A DNA stretch of 64,000 nt from an uncultured Caldilineaceae bacterium (GTDB lineage Bacteria; Chloroflexota; Anaerolineae; Caldilineales; Caldilineaceae), in NCBI GenBank assembly GCA_958295915.1, contig OY282381.1, positions 332,722-396,721 on the forward strand, given 5' to 3'. The position numbers and the translations under genes are program-made. The notes under the pieces are model-generated. The model was not told the origin of the DNA and ran no database searches. It worked only from the letters and a program-made list of their open reading frames with translations. Within the stretch, counting starts at the first letter, position 1; each line of letters begins with the position of its first letter. Shown in pieces: positions 25,797 through 35,075 of the stretch.

Positions 25797-27344
25797 ATGA
25801 ACGGGGCTCAATCTCTCATCCGCACACTGTATGATGGCGGAGTGGACACCTGTTTTATGAATCCCGGCACGTCGGAGATGCACTTTGTCGCCGCGCTGGA
25901 CTTTGTGCCGGAGATGCGCTCGGTACTGTGCCTGTTCGAGGGGGTCGCTACCGGATGCGCCGATGGCTACGCCCGCATGACCGGCAAGCCAGCGGCGACG
26001 CTTCTGCATTTGGGACCCGGGCTGGGCAACGGCATTGCCAATCTCCACAACGGGCGCAAAGCCCACTCGCCGATAGTCAATATTGTGGGAGATCACGCCA
26101 CCTATCACCTCCAGTACGACGCTCCCCTGACATCTGATATCGAAGGGTTGGCCCGTCCGGTTTCCGGCTGGCTGCGCACGTCGCCAAACGCCCGTGTCGT
26201 AGCCACAGATGGGGCCGCGGCGATGGCCGCGGCCCGCACGCCGCCCGGTCAGGTCGCCACGCTGATTCTACCGGCGGATACCGCCTGGGGCGCAGCGGCC
26301 GGGCCGGCGCCACCCCAAAACGCGCCAGCCATGGCAGCAGTTCCCGACGAGCGGATTGCCGCCATGGCTGAACTGCTCGGCCGGCGCGAGAACACGGTTA
26401 TTCTCGTGGGCGAGCGGGTATTGGGCAGCGAAGCGCTCGGCCGTCTGGCGAGCGGCATCGCCGCTGGCGCAGATGCCCGCCTGATTGGAAACCGGGCCGC
26501 GGCCCGGGTGTCCAGAGGAGCCGGTCGTCCAGTCCTGGCCCGGCTGCCCTATCCGGTCGATCAAGCGGTTGCGATGTTGGCCGGCGCCAGGCATGTGGTG
26601 CTGGTCGGCGCCAAAGAGCCGGTGGGATTTTTCGCCTATCCGAACAGTCCCAGCCGATTAGCGCCCCCAGATGCCCAGATCCATCTGCTGGCTGCAGCGC
26701 ACGAAGACATTCCCGCCGCGCTCGATGCCCTGGCCGAAGAGCTGGGCGCGCCGGCGCATCCACCCAATCTCGCCCCCTTTGCACGTCCGCCTCTGCCGAC
26801 CGGCCCGCTCACACAGAATGCAGTGTGGACGGCTCTTTGCGCGCTGATGCCGGAGAATGCAATTGTCTGTGATGAGTCGGTCACCTGCGGGCGGGAAGCC
26901 TACCCGTTTACCGAAACCGCCCCACCCCATGATTGGCTGCATGTGACCGGAGGCGCCATTGGCCAGGGCCTGCCAGCGGCCACCGGCGCGGCCGTCGCCT
27001 GCCCGGAACGCCAGGTCTTCGCTATGGAAGGCGATGGCTCCGGTATGTACACCTTACAGGCTCTGTGGACCCAGGCGCGGGAGTCTCTCAACGTCGTGAC
27101 GGTTATCTTCGCCAACCGCAGCTATCGCATTCTGCAGGGTGAGCTGCAAAAGGTCGGAGGCGACAAGCCTGGCCCCAATGCCTTGGCCATGATGCGCCTG
27201 GACGCTCCAACACTGGATTGGGTCTCTATTGCCAAGGGGATGGGCGTGCCGGCCACCCGCGTCGACACCGCGGACGCGTTCGTGGCCGCCTTGCGCCGAG
27301 GAATTGCCGAGCCGGGGCCGTTGCTGATTGAGGTCCTACTTTAG
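25797..27344 (+). CDS. Thiamine diphosphate enzyme similar to IlvX (acetolactate synthase-like)
   Basis: Protein of 515 residues. It matches the IlvX-type group in length and in MNPGTSEMHFVAALD, GVATGCADGYARM and LHLGPGLGNGIANLHNGR. The catalytic Glu is in LFEGVATG near residue 49, and the PP-domain motif is EGDGSGMYTLQ with the Asn in FANRSY. It lacks a clear FAD-binding middle domain. The reaction of this group is not established; it may be a 2-keto-acid decarboxylase rather than an acetolactate synthase. It is shorter than and distinct from the ThDP enzyme at 17063. Confidence 0.88.
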   Translation: MNGAQSLIRTLYDGGVDTCFMNPGTSEMHFVAALDFVPEMRSVLCLFEGVATGCADGYARMTGKPAATLLHLGPGLGNGIANLHNGRKAHSPIVNIVGDHATYHLQYDAPLTSDIEGLARPVSGWLRTSPNARVVATDGAAAMAAARTPPGQVATLILPADTAWGAAAGPAPPQNAPAMAAVPDERIAAMAELLGRRENTVILVGERVLGSEALGRLASGIAAGADARLIGNRAAARVSRGAGRPVLARLPYPVDQAVAMLAGARHVVLVGAKEPVGFFAYPNSPSRLAPPDAQIHLLAAAHEDIPAALDALAEELGAPAHPPNLAPFARPPLPTGPLTQNAVWTALCALMPENAIVCDESVTCGREAYPFTETAPPHDWLHVTGGAIGQGLPAATGAAVACPERQVFAMEGDGSGMYTLQALWTQARESLNVVTVIFANRSYRILQGELQKVGGDKPGPNALAMMRLDAPTLDWVSIAKGMGVPATRVDTADAFVAALRRGIAEPGPLLIEVLL

Positions 27345-27411
27345 AATTACGCATTGTGTAGTCAGCCGACTGTCTTTACAAATCAGAATCCCAGTGGCGT
27401 TGGAGAAATAG

Positions 27412-28587
27412 ATGAACGTCGTTGCATCGACAGAACAAACAGACTCTTCGCGCGACGGAGTAACAAAAATGCCACTGACTGTCGTCGAATACTTTGCGGG
27501 CATAGGTCTGTTTCGCATGGGGCTTGAGACGGCGGGATGGCAGGTTGTTTACGCAAATGACTGGAGCGCTGCACGCGCGCAGATGTACAGAGGCTTTTTT
27601 GGCGAAGATTATCAGGTGAAGGATATTTTTTCCGTTGGCGCGGAAGACATTCCCCAAGCGACATTGGCGACATGCTCCTTCCCGTGTATAGACTTGTCGC
27701 TGGCTGGCAAGGGTGAGGGTATCAACGGCAAGTACTCCGGCGCTTTTTGGGGATTTTATGACATATTGAAAAAACAGGGCGAGAAAGCGCCGCCGATTGT
27801 TTTATTGGAAAATGTGACGGGGTGGCTGTATTCCAACGACGGCCAAGATTTTTACGCGACGGCGAAATCTCTCAATGAACTTGGGTACGTCTGCGATGTT
27901 TTTATGTTAAATGCCCGTTCCTTTGTGCCGCAAAGCCGCCCGCGTCTTTTCATGGCCGGAGTAAAATCGGTTGCTGACATTGCTGATTGCCCGTATTTCA
28001 CTTCTAGGTCTAAGAGATTGATGCCCCCCAGGTTGAAAACGTTACTGCTGGAAAACGATGATATCCAATGGGCGCGTTTGGATATTCCGGAACCGCCACC
28101 TTACAAGAATGAGGGATTCTCCGATTATATAGTCGAAAAACTCGCGCAGGAAGACCCGCGCTGGTGGTCTGAGGAAAAAGTTGACAAACATCTTGCCATG
28201 ATGCCGCCATCTCATCTGGAAATGGTAAAACGCATGGCGCGGCAAAAGAAGATAGGTTTCAGAACATTTTTCCGTCGCCGCCGTGCAGAAGGGCAGCGTG
28301 CGGAAGTTCGCTCTGATGACATCGCGGGCTGCCTGCGCACCGCCGTAGGCGGCAGTGGAAAACAATTTCTCGTTGCGGCAGGGAACGCTTCAATCCGTAT
28401 GCGGACGCTAACCGCGCGAGAATACGCGCGTTTGCAGGGGGTTCCAGATACATTTTCCATCGTAGCAAGTACGGAACGGCAATCCCTCAGCGCTTTTGGC
28501 GATGCTGTGTGCGTCCCCGTTGTGTCATGGCTGGCGACAGAGATTTTGCGTCCCTTGGCAGAGAGAATGCACGCAGCTCCCCAATGA
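27412..28587 (+). CDS. dcm: DNA (cytosine-5)-methyltransferase, Dcm-like
   Basis: C5-cytosine methyltransferase of 391 residues. Motif I is YFAGIGLFRMG, the catalytic Cys92 is in SFPCIDLSLAG (motif IV), ENV is motif VI, SFVPQSRPRLFMAG is motif VIII, and the C-terminal GDAVCVPV is motif X. The target-recognition region lies between about 200 and 300. GGAGA precedes the ATG. The gene is visibly richer in A/T than its neighbours, which fits recent transfer. No restriction endonuclease gene lies beside it, but a Vsr endonuclease follows, so this is a Dcm-Vsr pair that methylates an unknown site and repairs its T:G deamination products. Confidence 0.93.
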   Translation: MNVVASTEQTDSSRDGVTKMPLTVVEYFAGIGLFRMGLETAGWQVVYANDWSAARAQMYRGFFGEDYQVKDIFSVGAEDIPQATLATCSFPCIDLSLAGKGEGINGKYSGAFWGFYDILKKQGEKAPPIVLLENVTGWLYSNDGQDFYATAKSLNELGYVCDVFMLNARSFVPQSRPRLFMAGVKSVADIADCPYFTSRSKRLMPPRLKTLLLENDDIQWARLDIPEPPPYKNEGFSDYIVEKLAQEDPRWWSEEKVDKHLAMMPPSHLEMVKRMARQKKIGFRTFFRRRRAEGQRAEVRSDDIAGCLRTAVGGSGKQFLVAAGNASIRMRTLTAREYARLQGVPDTFSIVASTERQSLSAFGDAVCVPVVSWLATEILRPLAERMHAAPQ

Positions 28588-28739
28588 TGATAATGATGAT
28601 TATGCGCGCCGGACGAGCGCATTCATGGCAATGTATGCCGGAAACCCTATCTTCATCAGTGTGTGGCCTGCCTTGGTCAGAAAAGTAGTCGCTCCCACTC
28701 AATACCCATCGCTGGGCCATCTTTGCAGCGGGGCAAGCT

Positions 28740-29150
28740 ATGGTTGATAATGTATCATCGCAAGTCCGCAGTCGTATCATGGCGCAAGTCAAATCAAAGG
28801 GCATGAAGCCTGAGATGCAAGTGCGCCGATTGCTCCACGGATTGGGTTATCGTTATCGTCTGCATCGGGCTGATTTGCCTGGACGACCTGATTTGGTGTT
28901 TCCAGCGCGGCGCAAGATCGTGCTTGTCAACGGGTGTTTCTGGCACTACCATTCGGGTTGCCCTCGGGTGCGCATTCCTGCCGCCAACCAAGATTACTGG
29001 CTGGCTAAGCTGAAGCGCAATAAGGCTAGGGATGAACGCAACCTTGGTTTGCTTGAAGAAAGCGGCTGGGCGGTGATGACAGTGTGGGAATGTCAGTTGC
29101 GAGATTTGGCAGAGACCACGGCACGCCTGATCGCGTTTCTTGAACGCTGA
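28740..29150 (+). CDS. vsr: Very short patch repair endonuclease
   Basis: Strand-specific mismatch endonuclease of 136 residues, the normal size. It nicks beside T:G mismatches created when 5-methylcytosine deaminates. Catalytic Asp51 (GRPDLVFP) and the GCFWHYHSGC segment (65-74) with Phe67, Trp68, His69 and metal ligands Cys66, His71 and Cys74 are present, as is VWECQLR near the C-terminus. The residue aligned to E. coli His64 is Asn here. It follows the methyltransferase by 152 nt, a spacer in which I see no other gene. Confidence 0.92.
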   Translation: MVDNVSSQVRSRIMAQVKSKGMKPEMQVRRLLHGLGYRYRLHRADLPGRPDLVFPARRKIVLVNGCFWHYHSGCPRVRIPAANQDYWLAKLKRNKARDERNLGLLEESGWAVMTVWECQLRDLAETTARLIAFLER

Positions 29151-29183
29151 AGTCCCAAATAAAAAGTCAGATAGAAATCAAGC

Positions 29184-29213
29184 GTCAGTGACCAGTGGCT
29201 AGTGGTCAGTAGC
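29184..29213 (+). repeat. Family E repeat fragment
   Basis: GTCAGTGACCAGTGGCTAGTGGTCAGTAG is family E text; a second short piece, CTGATCACTGACCACTGAC, lies at 29314-29333. Both sit in the spacer between vsr and the CCA-adding enzyme gene. Confidence 0.55.
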
Positions 29214-29365
29214 CGCTGAAACATCTCACCCCCATTGTGCGATGCACCCCTCGTATAGATTTTCATAGACAACCATAGAAGACATAGTATAGAATGGGTA
29301 GAGATTTTCTGCCCTGATCACTGACCACTGACAATATCAATGCTGAGTACAGCCGCTTTGCGATC

Positions 29366-31063
29366 ATGTTCTCTCTTGCTCCTGTGCGCTCCCTTTTCGC
29401 CGCCGCTCAGACCGCAGACGACGCAGTAGAGCGAGTTCTGAACGCCTTTATGGCAGAGCGCGCGCCAATTTACGTAGTTGGCGGCGCGGTGCGGGATCAT
29501 CTACTTGGCATCTCCGCTGTTCCAGGCTGGTCTTATCAGCCTGCGCCTCAGCGTGGCGGGGTAACGACAACCGATCTGGATCTGACCTTCGCCGGACCGG
29601 TATTGCCCGTGGCCCGGCGGGTGGCGGACCGGCTCGGCTGGGCATTTTATCCACTGGACGCAGAGCGGGACGTGGCTCGGCTCATCGGCACGGGCGCGGA
29701 CGGTCAACGGCTGGAATGTGATGTGGCCGCGCTGCGCGGCGATCTGCGTGCCGACCTGTTCGCCCGAGATTTCAGCGCCAATGCGCTGGCGCTGAAATTT
29801 TCCGTTGACAGCCCACCACAGCTGATCGACGTGTGCGGAGGCGGCGCCGATGTGGAGGCTCGGCGTCTATGCCGAATCACGCCTGACAGCCTGCGGCGCG
29901 ATCCAATCCGGTTATTGCGGGCAATTCGCCTGTCGGCCCAGTTGGGCTTCACAATCGAAGACCAAACCCGGGCACAGATCAAAGCCGGCGCCGCGACGAT
30001 TCTGCTTCCCAGCGTTGAGCGAGTGCGGGATGAACTATGGAAGTTGCTGGATAGCATCTGCCCGGATGCCGGCATCGAGGAGCTGCGCGCCCTCGGTCTC
30101 CTCACCCATCTGCTGCCGGAGATCGAGGCCATGCAGGGTGTGGCCCAGTCGCCACCCCACCACCTGAATGTATACGATCACAGCCTGCTGGTGATGAACT
30201 ACGCCGCTGAACTGCGGAACTGGCTGCGGGGCGGTCCACCGCCGGCGGATGAGCCACTTACTCAAATGCTCACTCCATGGACAGACGCTCTGCGCGCCCA
30301 TTTCGCAGCGGAAGTCGCCGCCGGCCATGACAGAGCCGGGTGGCTGGTCTGGCATGGCCTCTTCCACGATACGGGCAAACCGGGCAGCCGCTCGGTTGCG
30401 ATCGAAAACGGTGTCGAACGGACGCGCTTCTGCGGCCACGAGCAGCTGAGCGCCAGACTCACAGCCCGGCGGATCGCCGACCTCCACTTCAGTCGGCGGG
30501 AGATCTTGCTGGCGGAGCGGGTCGCCGCGGCACACGTGCGTCCCCGTCAACTGTTTTTATCGCTGACCCGGCCTGCGGCGCGCGAGAAAAAAGGAGAATC
30601 AGAGCGGAGTCTTCCACCAGTATGGCGCGCAGCCTCTTCCGCAGGCGCCGTCAGCCGGCAAGCGGCTTTCCGCTTCTTTCGGGACATTGGCAGCGTTGTG
30701 GCAGGTCATCATATCTCGAAGGGGTCAGCGGATTCTCCCTTCGACGGGCTGGATGTGGCGCTCCAAGCCATCGCCGACCGCCAGGCGACCGGGCTAGAGC
30801 GGGGCGAGAAGTGGCGCCGGTTCCTCATAGGGATGGGAAGTCTGCTGGCCTACGCATTCTCCCGGCCGGCTAGCCGTCAGGCGCCACTGGTGGATGGCCA
30901 CATTCTGATGAAGCATTTGGGTCTGTCACCGGGGCCGGCAGTGGGCACTCTCTTGCGTGAACTGACAGAAGCCCAGGCCGCGGGGGAACTATCGAGCGTA
31001 GAAGAGGCGCTGGCGTTGGCGGAAGAGCTGCACGCTGCATTCAAACGCGCAGACGGCTTGTAG
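29366..31063 (+). CDS. tRNA nucleotidyltransferase/poly(A) polymerase family protein with HD domain
   Basis: Class II nucleotidyltransferase of 565 residues, expected to add or repair the tRNA CCA end. The head domain has GGAVRD near residue 38, the metal-binding DLD in TTTDLDLTF, and RDFSANALAL. The RNA-binding domains follow, and an HD phosphohydrolase domain has FHDTGKPG near 331. About 40 residues between the HD core and RQAAFRFFRDIG (around 405-435) look like an insertion compared with usual relatives. The TAG stop lies in a family D repeat and the 3' end overlaps the convergent TrpD2-like gene by 23 bp. Confidence 0.87.
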   Translation: MFSLAPVRSLFAAAQTADDAVERVLNAFMAERAPIYVVGGAVRDHLLGISAVPGWSYQPAPQRGGVTTTDLDLTFAGPVLPVARRVADRLGWAFYPLDAERDVARLIGTGADGQRLECDVAALRGDLRADLFARDFSANALALKFSVDSPPQLIDVCGGGADVEARRLCRITPDSLRRDPIRLLRAIRLSAQLGFTIEDQTRAQIKAGAATILLPSVERVRDELWKLLDSICPDAGIEELRALGLLTHLLPEIEAMQGVAQSPPHHLNVYDHSLLVMNYAAELRNWLRGGPPPADEPLTQMLTPWTDALRAHFAAEVAAGHDRAGWLVWHGLFHDTGKPGSRSVAIENGVERTRFCGHEQLSARLTARRIADLHFSRREILLAERVAAAHVRPRQLFLSLTRPAAREKKGESERSLPPVWRAASSAGAVSRQAAFRFFRDIGSVVAGHHISKGSADSPFDGLDVALQAIADRQATGLERGEKWRRFLIGMGSLLAYAFSRPASRQAPLVDGHILMKHLGLSPGPAVGTLLRELTEAQAAGELSSVEEALALAEELHAAFKRADGL

Positions 31064-32198
31064 AGGCAACCCTTGTGCCTGCCCTTCCGACAGCCATACG
31101 AACGCGCTCCAGCCGGGTCTGGGCCGCGCCGGTGGCGAGGATGTTTCTGGCCCGGCCAATGCCATCGGCCACACTTTGGGCCAGATCGAAGAGATGCAGG
31201 ATCACGCCGACGGTCAGACAGACCTGCTCCGTAGCGTCATCTGGCTCACCGGCGAGCGCGGCCGCGTTGAGCGCAGCATGTCCCCCGGCATCCTCCGGGG
31301 CGGGGACGCGTACCCGCTCTCGGTGACCGAGTGTTTCCGGATCCAGAATCAGGTCATGCCCCGCATGTTCGGCAAAGACATGGCTCTTGCGCCCGACCGC
31401 CATCTCCACAGAGCCTTCCTCCCCCTGCGCCATAAAACTGCGCTTTGCGCCGGTCTGGACTGGGCGCAGGCGCTCTATGTAGTTTCCGTGGAAGAATCCG
31501 CTAATCTGATAGGGGGCGTTGGCCGGATTGAGGAGCTTTTCCACACTGTTCAGAACCGTGCGCAGACCAAACTGTCGGCGCAAGGGCAGCAGGGCATGCC
31601 ATTTCGGCGCAAAACGGCGCGCGGACAGATAGCCGATGCCAACCGACTCGATCATTCGCTGGACGGCATCCGGCTCCAGATCGTCCGCCACGCCAAGTTC
31701 CCGCAGAACTGGCCCCGGCCCGATACCGGCTTTGGTGGGCACACCCTCATCTCCATGAAGAACGACCGGCATGCCGGCTTCTGCCAGAACGATGGCAACG
31801 GCCGGCGCAAGCTGCGCGCTCTTGACCTTGCCATCGTAAGGCGCGGCCAGATCCAGCAGACCGTCCACACGTGGATAGATTTGGGTGATGACTTCTTCCC
31901 GCAGCAGGTGGGTAAAGCCCCGAATCTCATCCACAGCTTCGCCCTTCACCCGTTGGGTGATCAGGAACGCCCCTGCCTGGGCTGGCGAGCAGGTCTGTTC
32001 GACGATCTGACGCAGGGCATCCACAGACTCGTCGAAAGTGAGATCGCGCTTGAGTTTCTCCCCGCGTCCAACCGCCTGAATGATCGGGATAAAGGGGCCT
32101 GGATCCCGGTCCGTCTCATAGATGGAATGGCATTCTGCAATCGTGGCCAACATCTCAATGGATCCTTCAGCCTTGATATGATTCGTGTGATTCGCCAC
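31041..32198 (-). CDS. Anthranilate phosphoribosyltransferase-like protein (TrpD2-like)
   Basis: Protein of 385 residues with the TrpD fold: an N-terminal helical domain (LTFDESVDALRQIVE) and a phosphoribosyltransferase-like barrel. The PRPP loop typical of true TrpD is replaced by VVLHGDEGVPTKAG, and FGLRTVLNSVEKLLNP and GFFHGNYIERL are group features. No other trp gene is near, and it lies in an operon with a siroheme reductase, so tryptophan synthesis is unlikely. The GTG at 32198 follows the upstream gene by six bases; the ATG at 32153 may be the real start because the intervening text resembles repeat DNA. The C-terminal residues overlap a family D repeat. Confidence 0.8.
   Translation of the reverse strand: MANHTNHIKAEGSIEMLATIAECHSIYETDRDPGPFIPIIQAVGRGEKLKRDLTFDESVDALRQIVEQTCSPAQAGAFLITQRVKGEAVDEIRGFTHLLREEVITQIYPRVDGLLDLAAPYDGKVKSAQLAPAVAIVLAEAGMPVVLHGDEGVPTKAGIGPGPVLRELGVADDLEPDAVQRMIESVGIGYLSARRFAPKWHALLPLRRQFGLRTVLNSVEKLLNPANAPYQISGFFHGNYIERLRPVQTGAKRSFMAQGEEGSVEMAVGRKSHVFAEHAGHDLILDPETLGHRERVRVPAPEDAGGHAALNAAALAGEPDDATEQVCLTVGVILHLFDLAQSVADGIGRARNILATGAAQTRLERVRMAVGRAGTRVASTSRLRV
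31060..31088 (+). repeat. Family D repeat, partial, at the junction of two convergent genes
   Basis: GTAGAGGCAACCCTTGTGCC followed by TGCCC resembles the left half of 16967-17018. It provides the stop codon of the plus-strand gene and codons near the end of the minus-strand gene. Confidence 0.55.
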
Positions 32199-32204
32199 GG
32201 AGAA

Positions 32205-32810
32205 TCACTGTCCACACAGCGCCTTGCGGGCCTGCAAACGGTTGATGAGTGTATCCACGTCCGGTGCGGATGGCGCGTGCAGCTCGAAGGTCAACGGCTC
32301 ACGTGGATCGTTGTCGACGCGGGTGATAGACGCGTCAACGCCAAACACAGCGCCCAGACTGTCGGATAGCTGTGCCTGGGCAGACTCAGCGCCAGTGTCA
32401 TTGTTAGGGTAGTTGAGTCGATCGACAAAAGCGATGGTCGCCGCGTCGGCGCCCAGCTTCAATTTCCCCCGCAATTCCACATCGGTCTCCATCAGCTTTA
32501 CTCCATTCAACGCCTGAGACAGTGTCATCTCCAAGGCTTTTGACAGATCGGTTCCCAGCTCCCGTTTACGCACGTATTGCAGGCCGGGCTTGCCGTCGGT
32601 CATATCAATGACATAATCGGCCGTGTGGCCGATAAGAAAAAGCGCCGGCCCGTCCAAGATGTGCTTGTAATCGGCCACATCCAGCAATAGTTCATTGGAC
32701 ACGACATGTTCCCGGATCCAACGGTGAAAGACGGGAATAAACGCCTCCACATCAACGGAAATATCTGCAAAATAGAACTTCAGGCTCAGGCGTTGGGGTG
32801 CAATCATCAT
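32205..32810 (-). CDS. Conserved protein of unknown function encoded between siroheme reductase and TrpD2-like genes
   Basis: Soluble protein of 201 residues with no named domain that I recognise. Segments such as LLLDVADYKHILDGPALFLIGH and YVIDMTDGKPGLQYVRKRE look conserved and protein-like, suggesting an alpha/beta fold with a buried strand. AGAGGAA precedes the start; a second ATG follows directly. It begins only six bases after the reductase stop, so the two are surely co-translated. A role in maturing, regulating or supplying the reductase is the simplest inference. Confidence 0.8.
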   Translation of the reverse strand: MMIAPQRLSLKFYFADISVDVEAFIPVFHRWIREHVVSNELLLDVADYKHILDGPALFLIGHTADYVIDMTDGKPGLQYVRKRELGTDLSKALEMTLSQALNGVKLMETDVELRGKLKLGADAATIAFVDRLNYPNNDTGAESAQAQLSDSLGAVFGVDASITRVDNDPREPLTFELHAPSAPDVDTLINRLQARKALCGQ

Positions 32811-32816
32811 TTCCTC

Positions 32817-35075
32817 TTATAGCTCAATCAGGACATTGCCGCCGACTTTGGATTCGCAGACATGCGTGGCTTCGATGAACAGCAGGGACTCCTCGATCAA
32901 GCGATGAGCTGAATCGATGTCCGGATTCTGGTTGGGGCTTTGATGCCGCTCGAACAAATACTGGCCGAACTTGCCCTTTGCGTATTGATCGAAAAACAGT
33001 TCCGTGTCGAAGAATCGGGTCTTGAACTCCTGCACGATCCGATTCGGATCATCGCCCACATCCAGAAACTGGGTGCGCACCAATGCTCTGGCTGCCTTTA
33101 CCATCGCCGAATAGGCCAGGGCATCGGCCCGGGTCGGGTCGCTTTCATCCAGAGCCACCTGGGCCTCGAAAGCCTCCGACTCGGCGGTGGCGATCTCCAT
33201 CGAGAAGAGAGAGACGACCTCACCGGCGCACTCGCCGATGCCGATATCTCCCAAACTGAAGACCCGGGGATCGCCCCAGTCGGAGAAAAACTCCGGCTGC
33301 CGTTCAAAGGCGGGCAACTGCATAAACGGCTGAATCAGACTACGGGCTTGTTTTTTACCGATGCGGCCTATCCACTCCTGGAAACTTTCGCCCTTGGCGC
33401 GCTCATCCACATAGCGGTTGGTGATGGTATCCACAACTTCGGGAACGGTCTTCGAGGGGACTGCGCCCACGGCCAGACCGTAACTGCCGGCGTTGTCCCG
33501 CCACCTACCGCCCAGAACCACCTGAAAGTGGGGCATTTTGAAGTTGCCAGAGCGACGGCTGTTGCCGAAGAAACCGATGTCGGCCACGTGATGCTGACCG
33601 CAGGAGTTGAAGCAGCCACTGATTTTGATCTTCAGATCCTTGATGGCGTCGGGTAGGGACGCGCTTTTGGTGGTCAGACGGGTGCGCAGCTCAGCGGCCA
33701 ACCCGCGCGAGGAGGCGATGCCCAGTTTGCATGTATCTGTGCCAGGGCAGGCTGTGATGTCTACAATTGTGCCGGCGCCGGGGTCACCCAGACCGAGGGC
33801 CGTCAGCTCCTCGTACAGGAGCGGCAGATCGGCATCGGACACCCAGCGCAGGATGATATTCTGCTCGACAGTTGTGCGCACATTGTCGCCCACATATTTG
33901 CGGGCGACGTCGGCTAACGCCCAGGTCTGCTTAGATGTCAGATCACCCAAAGGCAGATTCACAGTCACAACGCTGTAGCCTTCTTGTCGCTGTTTGTAGA
34001 CATTGGTCTCGAACCAGCGGTTGAATGCGGAGAGACGCACCTGCCCGTTCAGAAATGTCGGTGGCCTGGTTGGCTTCTCCTCATAGTGGGCCAGCGTGTC
34101 CAGATAGGCGCTCCAGCGGTCGTCGTGGGGCAGGGTCTTACGCTCCTCTTCTACGAGCCGGCTGAACTCTTCAATTCCGACCTTGGCCACGAGGAATTTG
34201 ATGCGGGCCCGGTTGCGGTTGCGCTTTTCGCCCAAGCGCGCAAAGACGCGGGCCACTGCCTGCGCCTGTGGCAGAATCTCATCTTCCGGCGTGAACTCAC
34301 TCAGCACCTTGGCCTGATGAGGCACGGTGCCCAGGCCACCGCCCACGAATACTTTGAATCCCCGCTGTTGCTTGCCGTCCACTTCTCGAACTTGGGCCAG
34401 GTAGCCGAGATCGTGCATCATCACCAGACCGCAGGCTTCGTTTTCGCAGCCGGAAAAGGCCGGCTTGAACTTGCGGCCAAAGTCCTGCACATCGTCGTGT
34501 CCGAGCAGGAACTGGGCAAAGGCATCGGCGTATGGGGTGGCGTCGAAAACCTCTGTGCGACAGACACCGGCCAAGTGGCAGCAGGTGACGTTGCGGACGG
34601 AATTGCCGCAGGCTTCTCGAGTAGTGATGCCGACAGAGGCCAGACGACGCATCAGGTCCGGCGTATCTTCGATGTGAACGAAATGAAGCTGAATGTCCTG
34701 ACGGGTGGTCACATGCAGAATACTGTCTGAGTATTCATCAGCGACCTGGGCGAGCACGTCAAGCTGATCCGGTGTCAGGCCACCGAAGGGCACTTTGATG
34801 CGCTGCATGCCCGGTGCGTGCCAGAGTGTATCCGGCCCTTTAATCCGCTCGCTCTCCTCGAACGCCAAGTCCCGGCTCTCGAAGCCGTCGTGGCGTTGGC
34901 CATTGTCATAGCGTTGGCCATATATACCTCGCCGCAGACGGGTTTCGGCGAAGACTTTTTCGTCCAATTTTCCTTGGCCCATCAGCTCCATCTGGCCTTC
35001 AAAAATATCGACCTCATGGGCCAGGTCAGCGGGCATCTCTTCCAACAAGATCTCTTTCCAACTGATATTTGACAC
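32817..35075 (-). CDS. Ferredoxin-type nitrite/sulfite reductase with C-terminal extension
   Basis: Siroheme/4Fe-4S reductase of 752 residues that performs six-electron reduction of nitrite to ammonia or sulfite to sulfide in the cytosol. Two ferredoxin-like half-domains and two siroheme-binding repeats are present. Cluster Cys are 443 and 449 (CPGTDTC) and 488 and 492 (CFNSC). The GTG at 35075 is chosen because AAGGAGA lies six bases upstream. A C-terminal region of about 150 residues, acidic and helical with GECAGEVVSLFSMEIATAESEAF, is not part of the usual enzyme (about 550-600 residues). Nitrite versus sulfite cannot be settled by eye. Confidence 0.9.
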   Translation of the reverse strand: MSNISWKEILLEEMPADLAHEVDIFEGQMELMGQGKLDEKVFAETRLRRGIYGQRYDNGQRHDGFESRDLAFEESERIKGPDTLWHAPGMQRIKVPFGGLTPDQLDVLAQVADEYSDSILHVTTRQDIQLHFVHIEDTPDLMRRLASVGITTREACGNSVRNVTCCHLAGVCRTEVFDATPYADAFAQFLLGHDDVQDFGRKFKPAFSGCENEACGLVMMHDLGYLAQVREVDGKQQRGFKVFVGGGLGTVPHQAKVLSEFTPEDEILPQAQAVARVFARLGEKRNRNRARIKFLVAKVGIEEFSRLVEEERKTLPHDDRWSAYLDTLAHYEEKPTRPPTFLNGQVRLSAFNRWFETNVYKQRQEGYSVVTVNLPLGDLTSKQTWALADVARKYVGDNVRTTVEQNIILRWVSDADLPLLYEELTALGLGDPGAGTIVDITACPGTDTCKLGIASSRGLAAELRTRLTTKSASLPDAIKDLKIKISGCFNSCGQHHVADIGFFGNSRRSGNFKMPHFQVVLGGRWRDNAGSYGLAVGAVPSKTVPEVVDTITNRYVDERAKGESFQEWIGRIGKKQARSLIQPFMQLPAFERQPEFFSDWGDPRVFSLGDIGIGECAGEVVSLFSMEIATAESEAFEAQVALDESDPTRADALAYSAMVKAARALVRTQFLDVGDDPNRIVQEFKTRFFDTELFFDQYAKGKFGQYLFERHQSPNQNPDIDSAHRLIEESLLFIEATHVCESKVGGNVLIEL

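Noticed and set aside
30570..30660. Extra residues in the CCA-adding enzyme as another repeat insertion
   Set aside because: The DNA of this stretch does not match any of the repeat families identified in the window; it is noted only as an unexplained insertion.
31176..32369. 397-codon open frame on the plus strand
   Set aside because: It is the antisense of the TrpD2-like and neighbouring genes, which carry clear family motifs.
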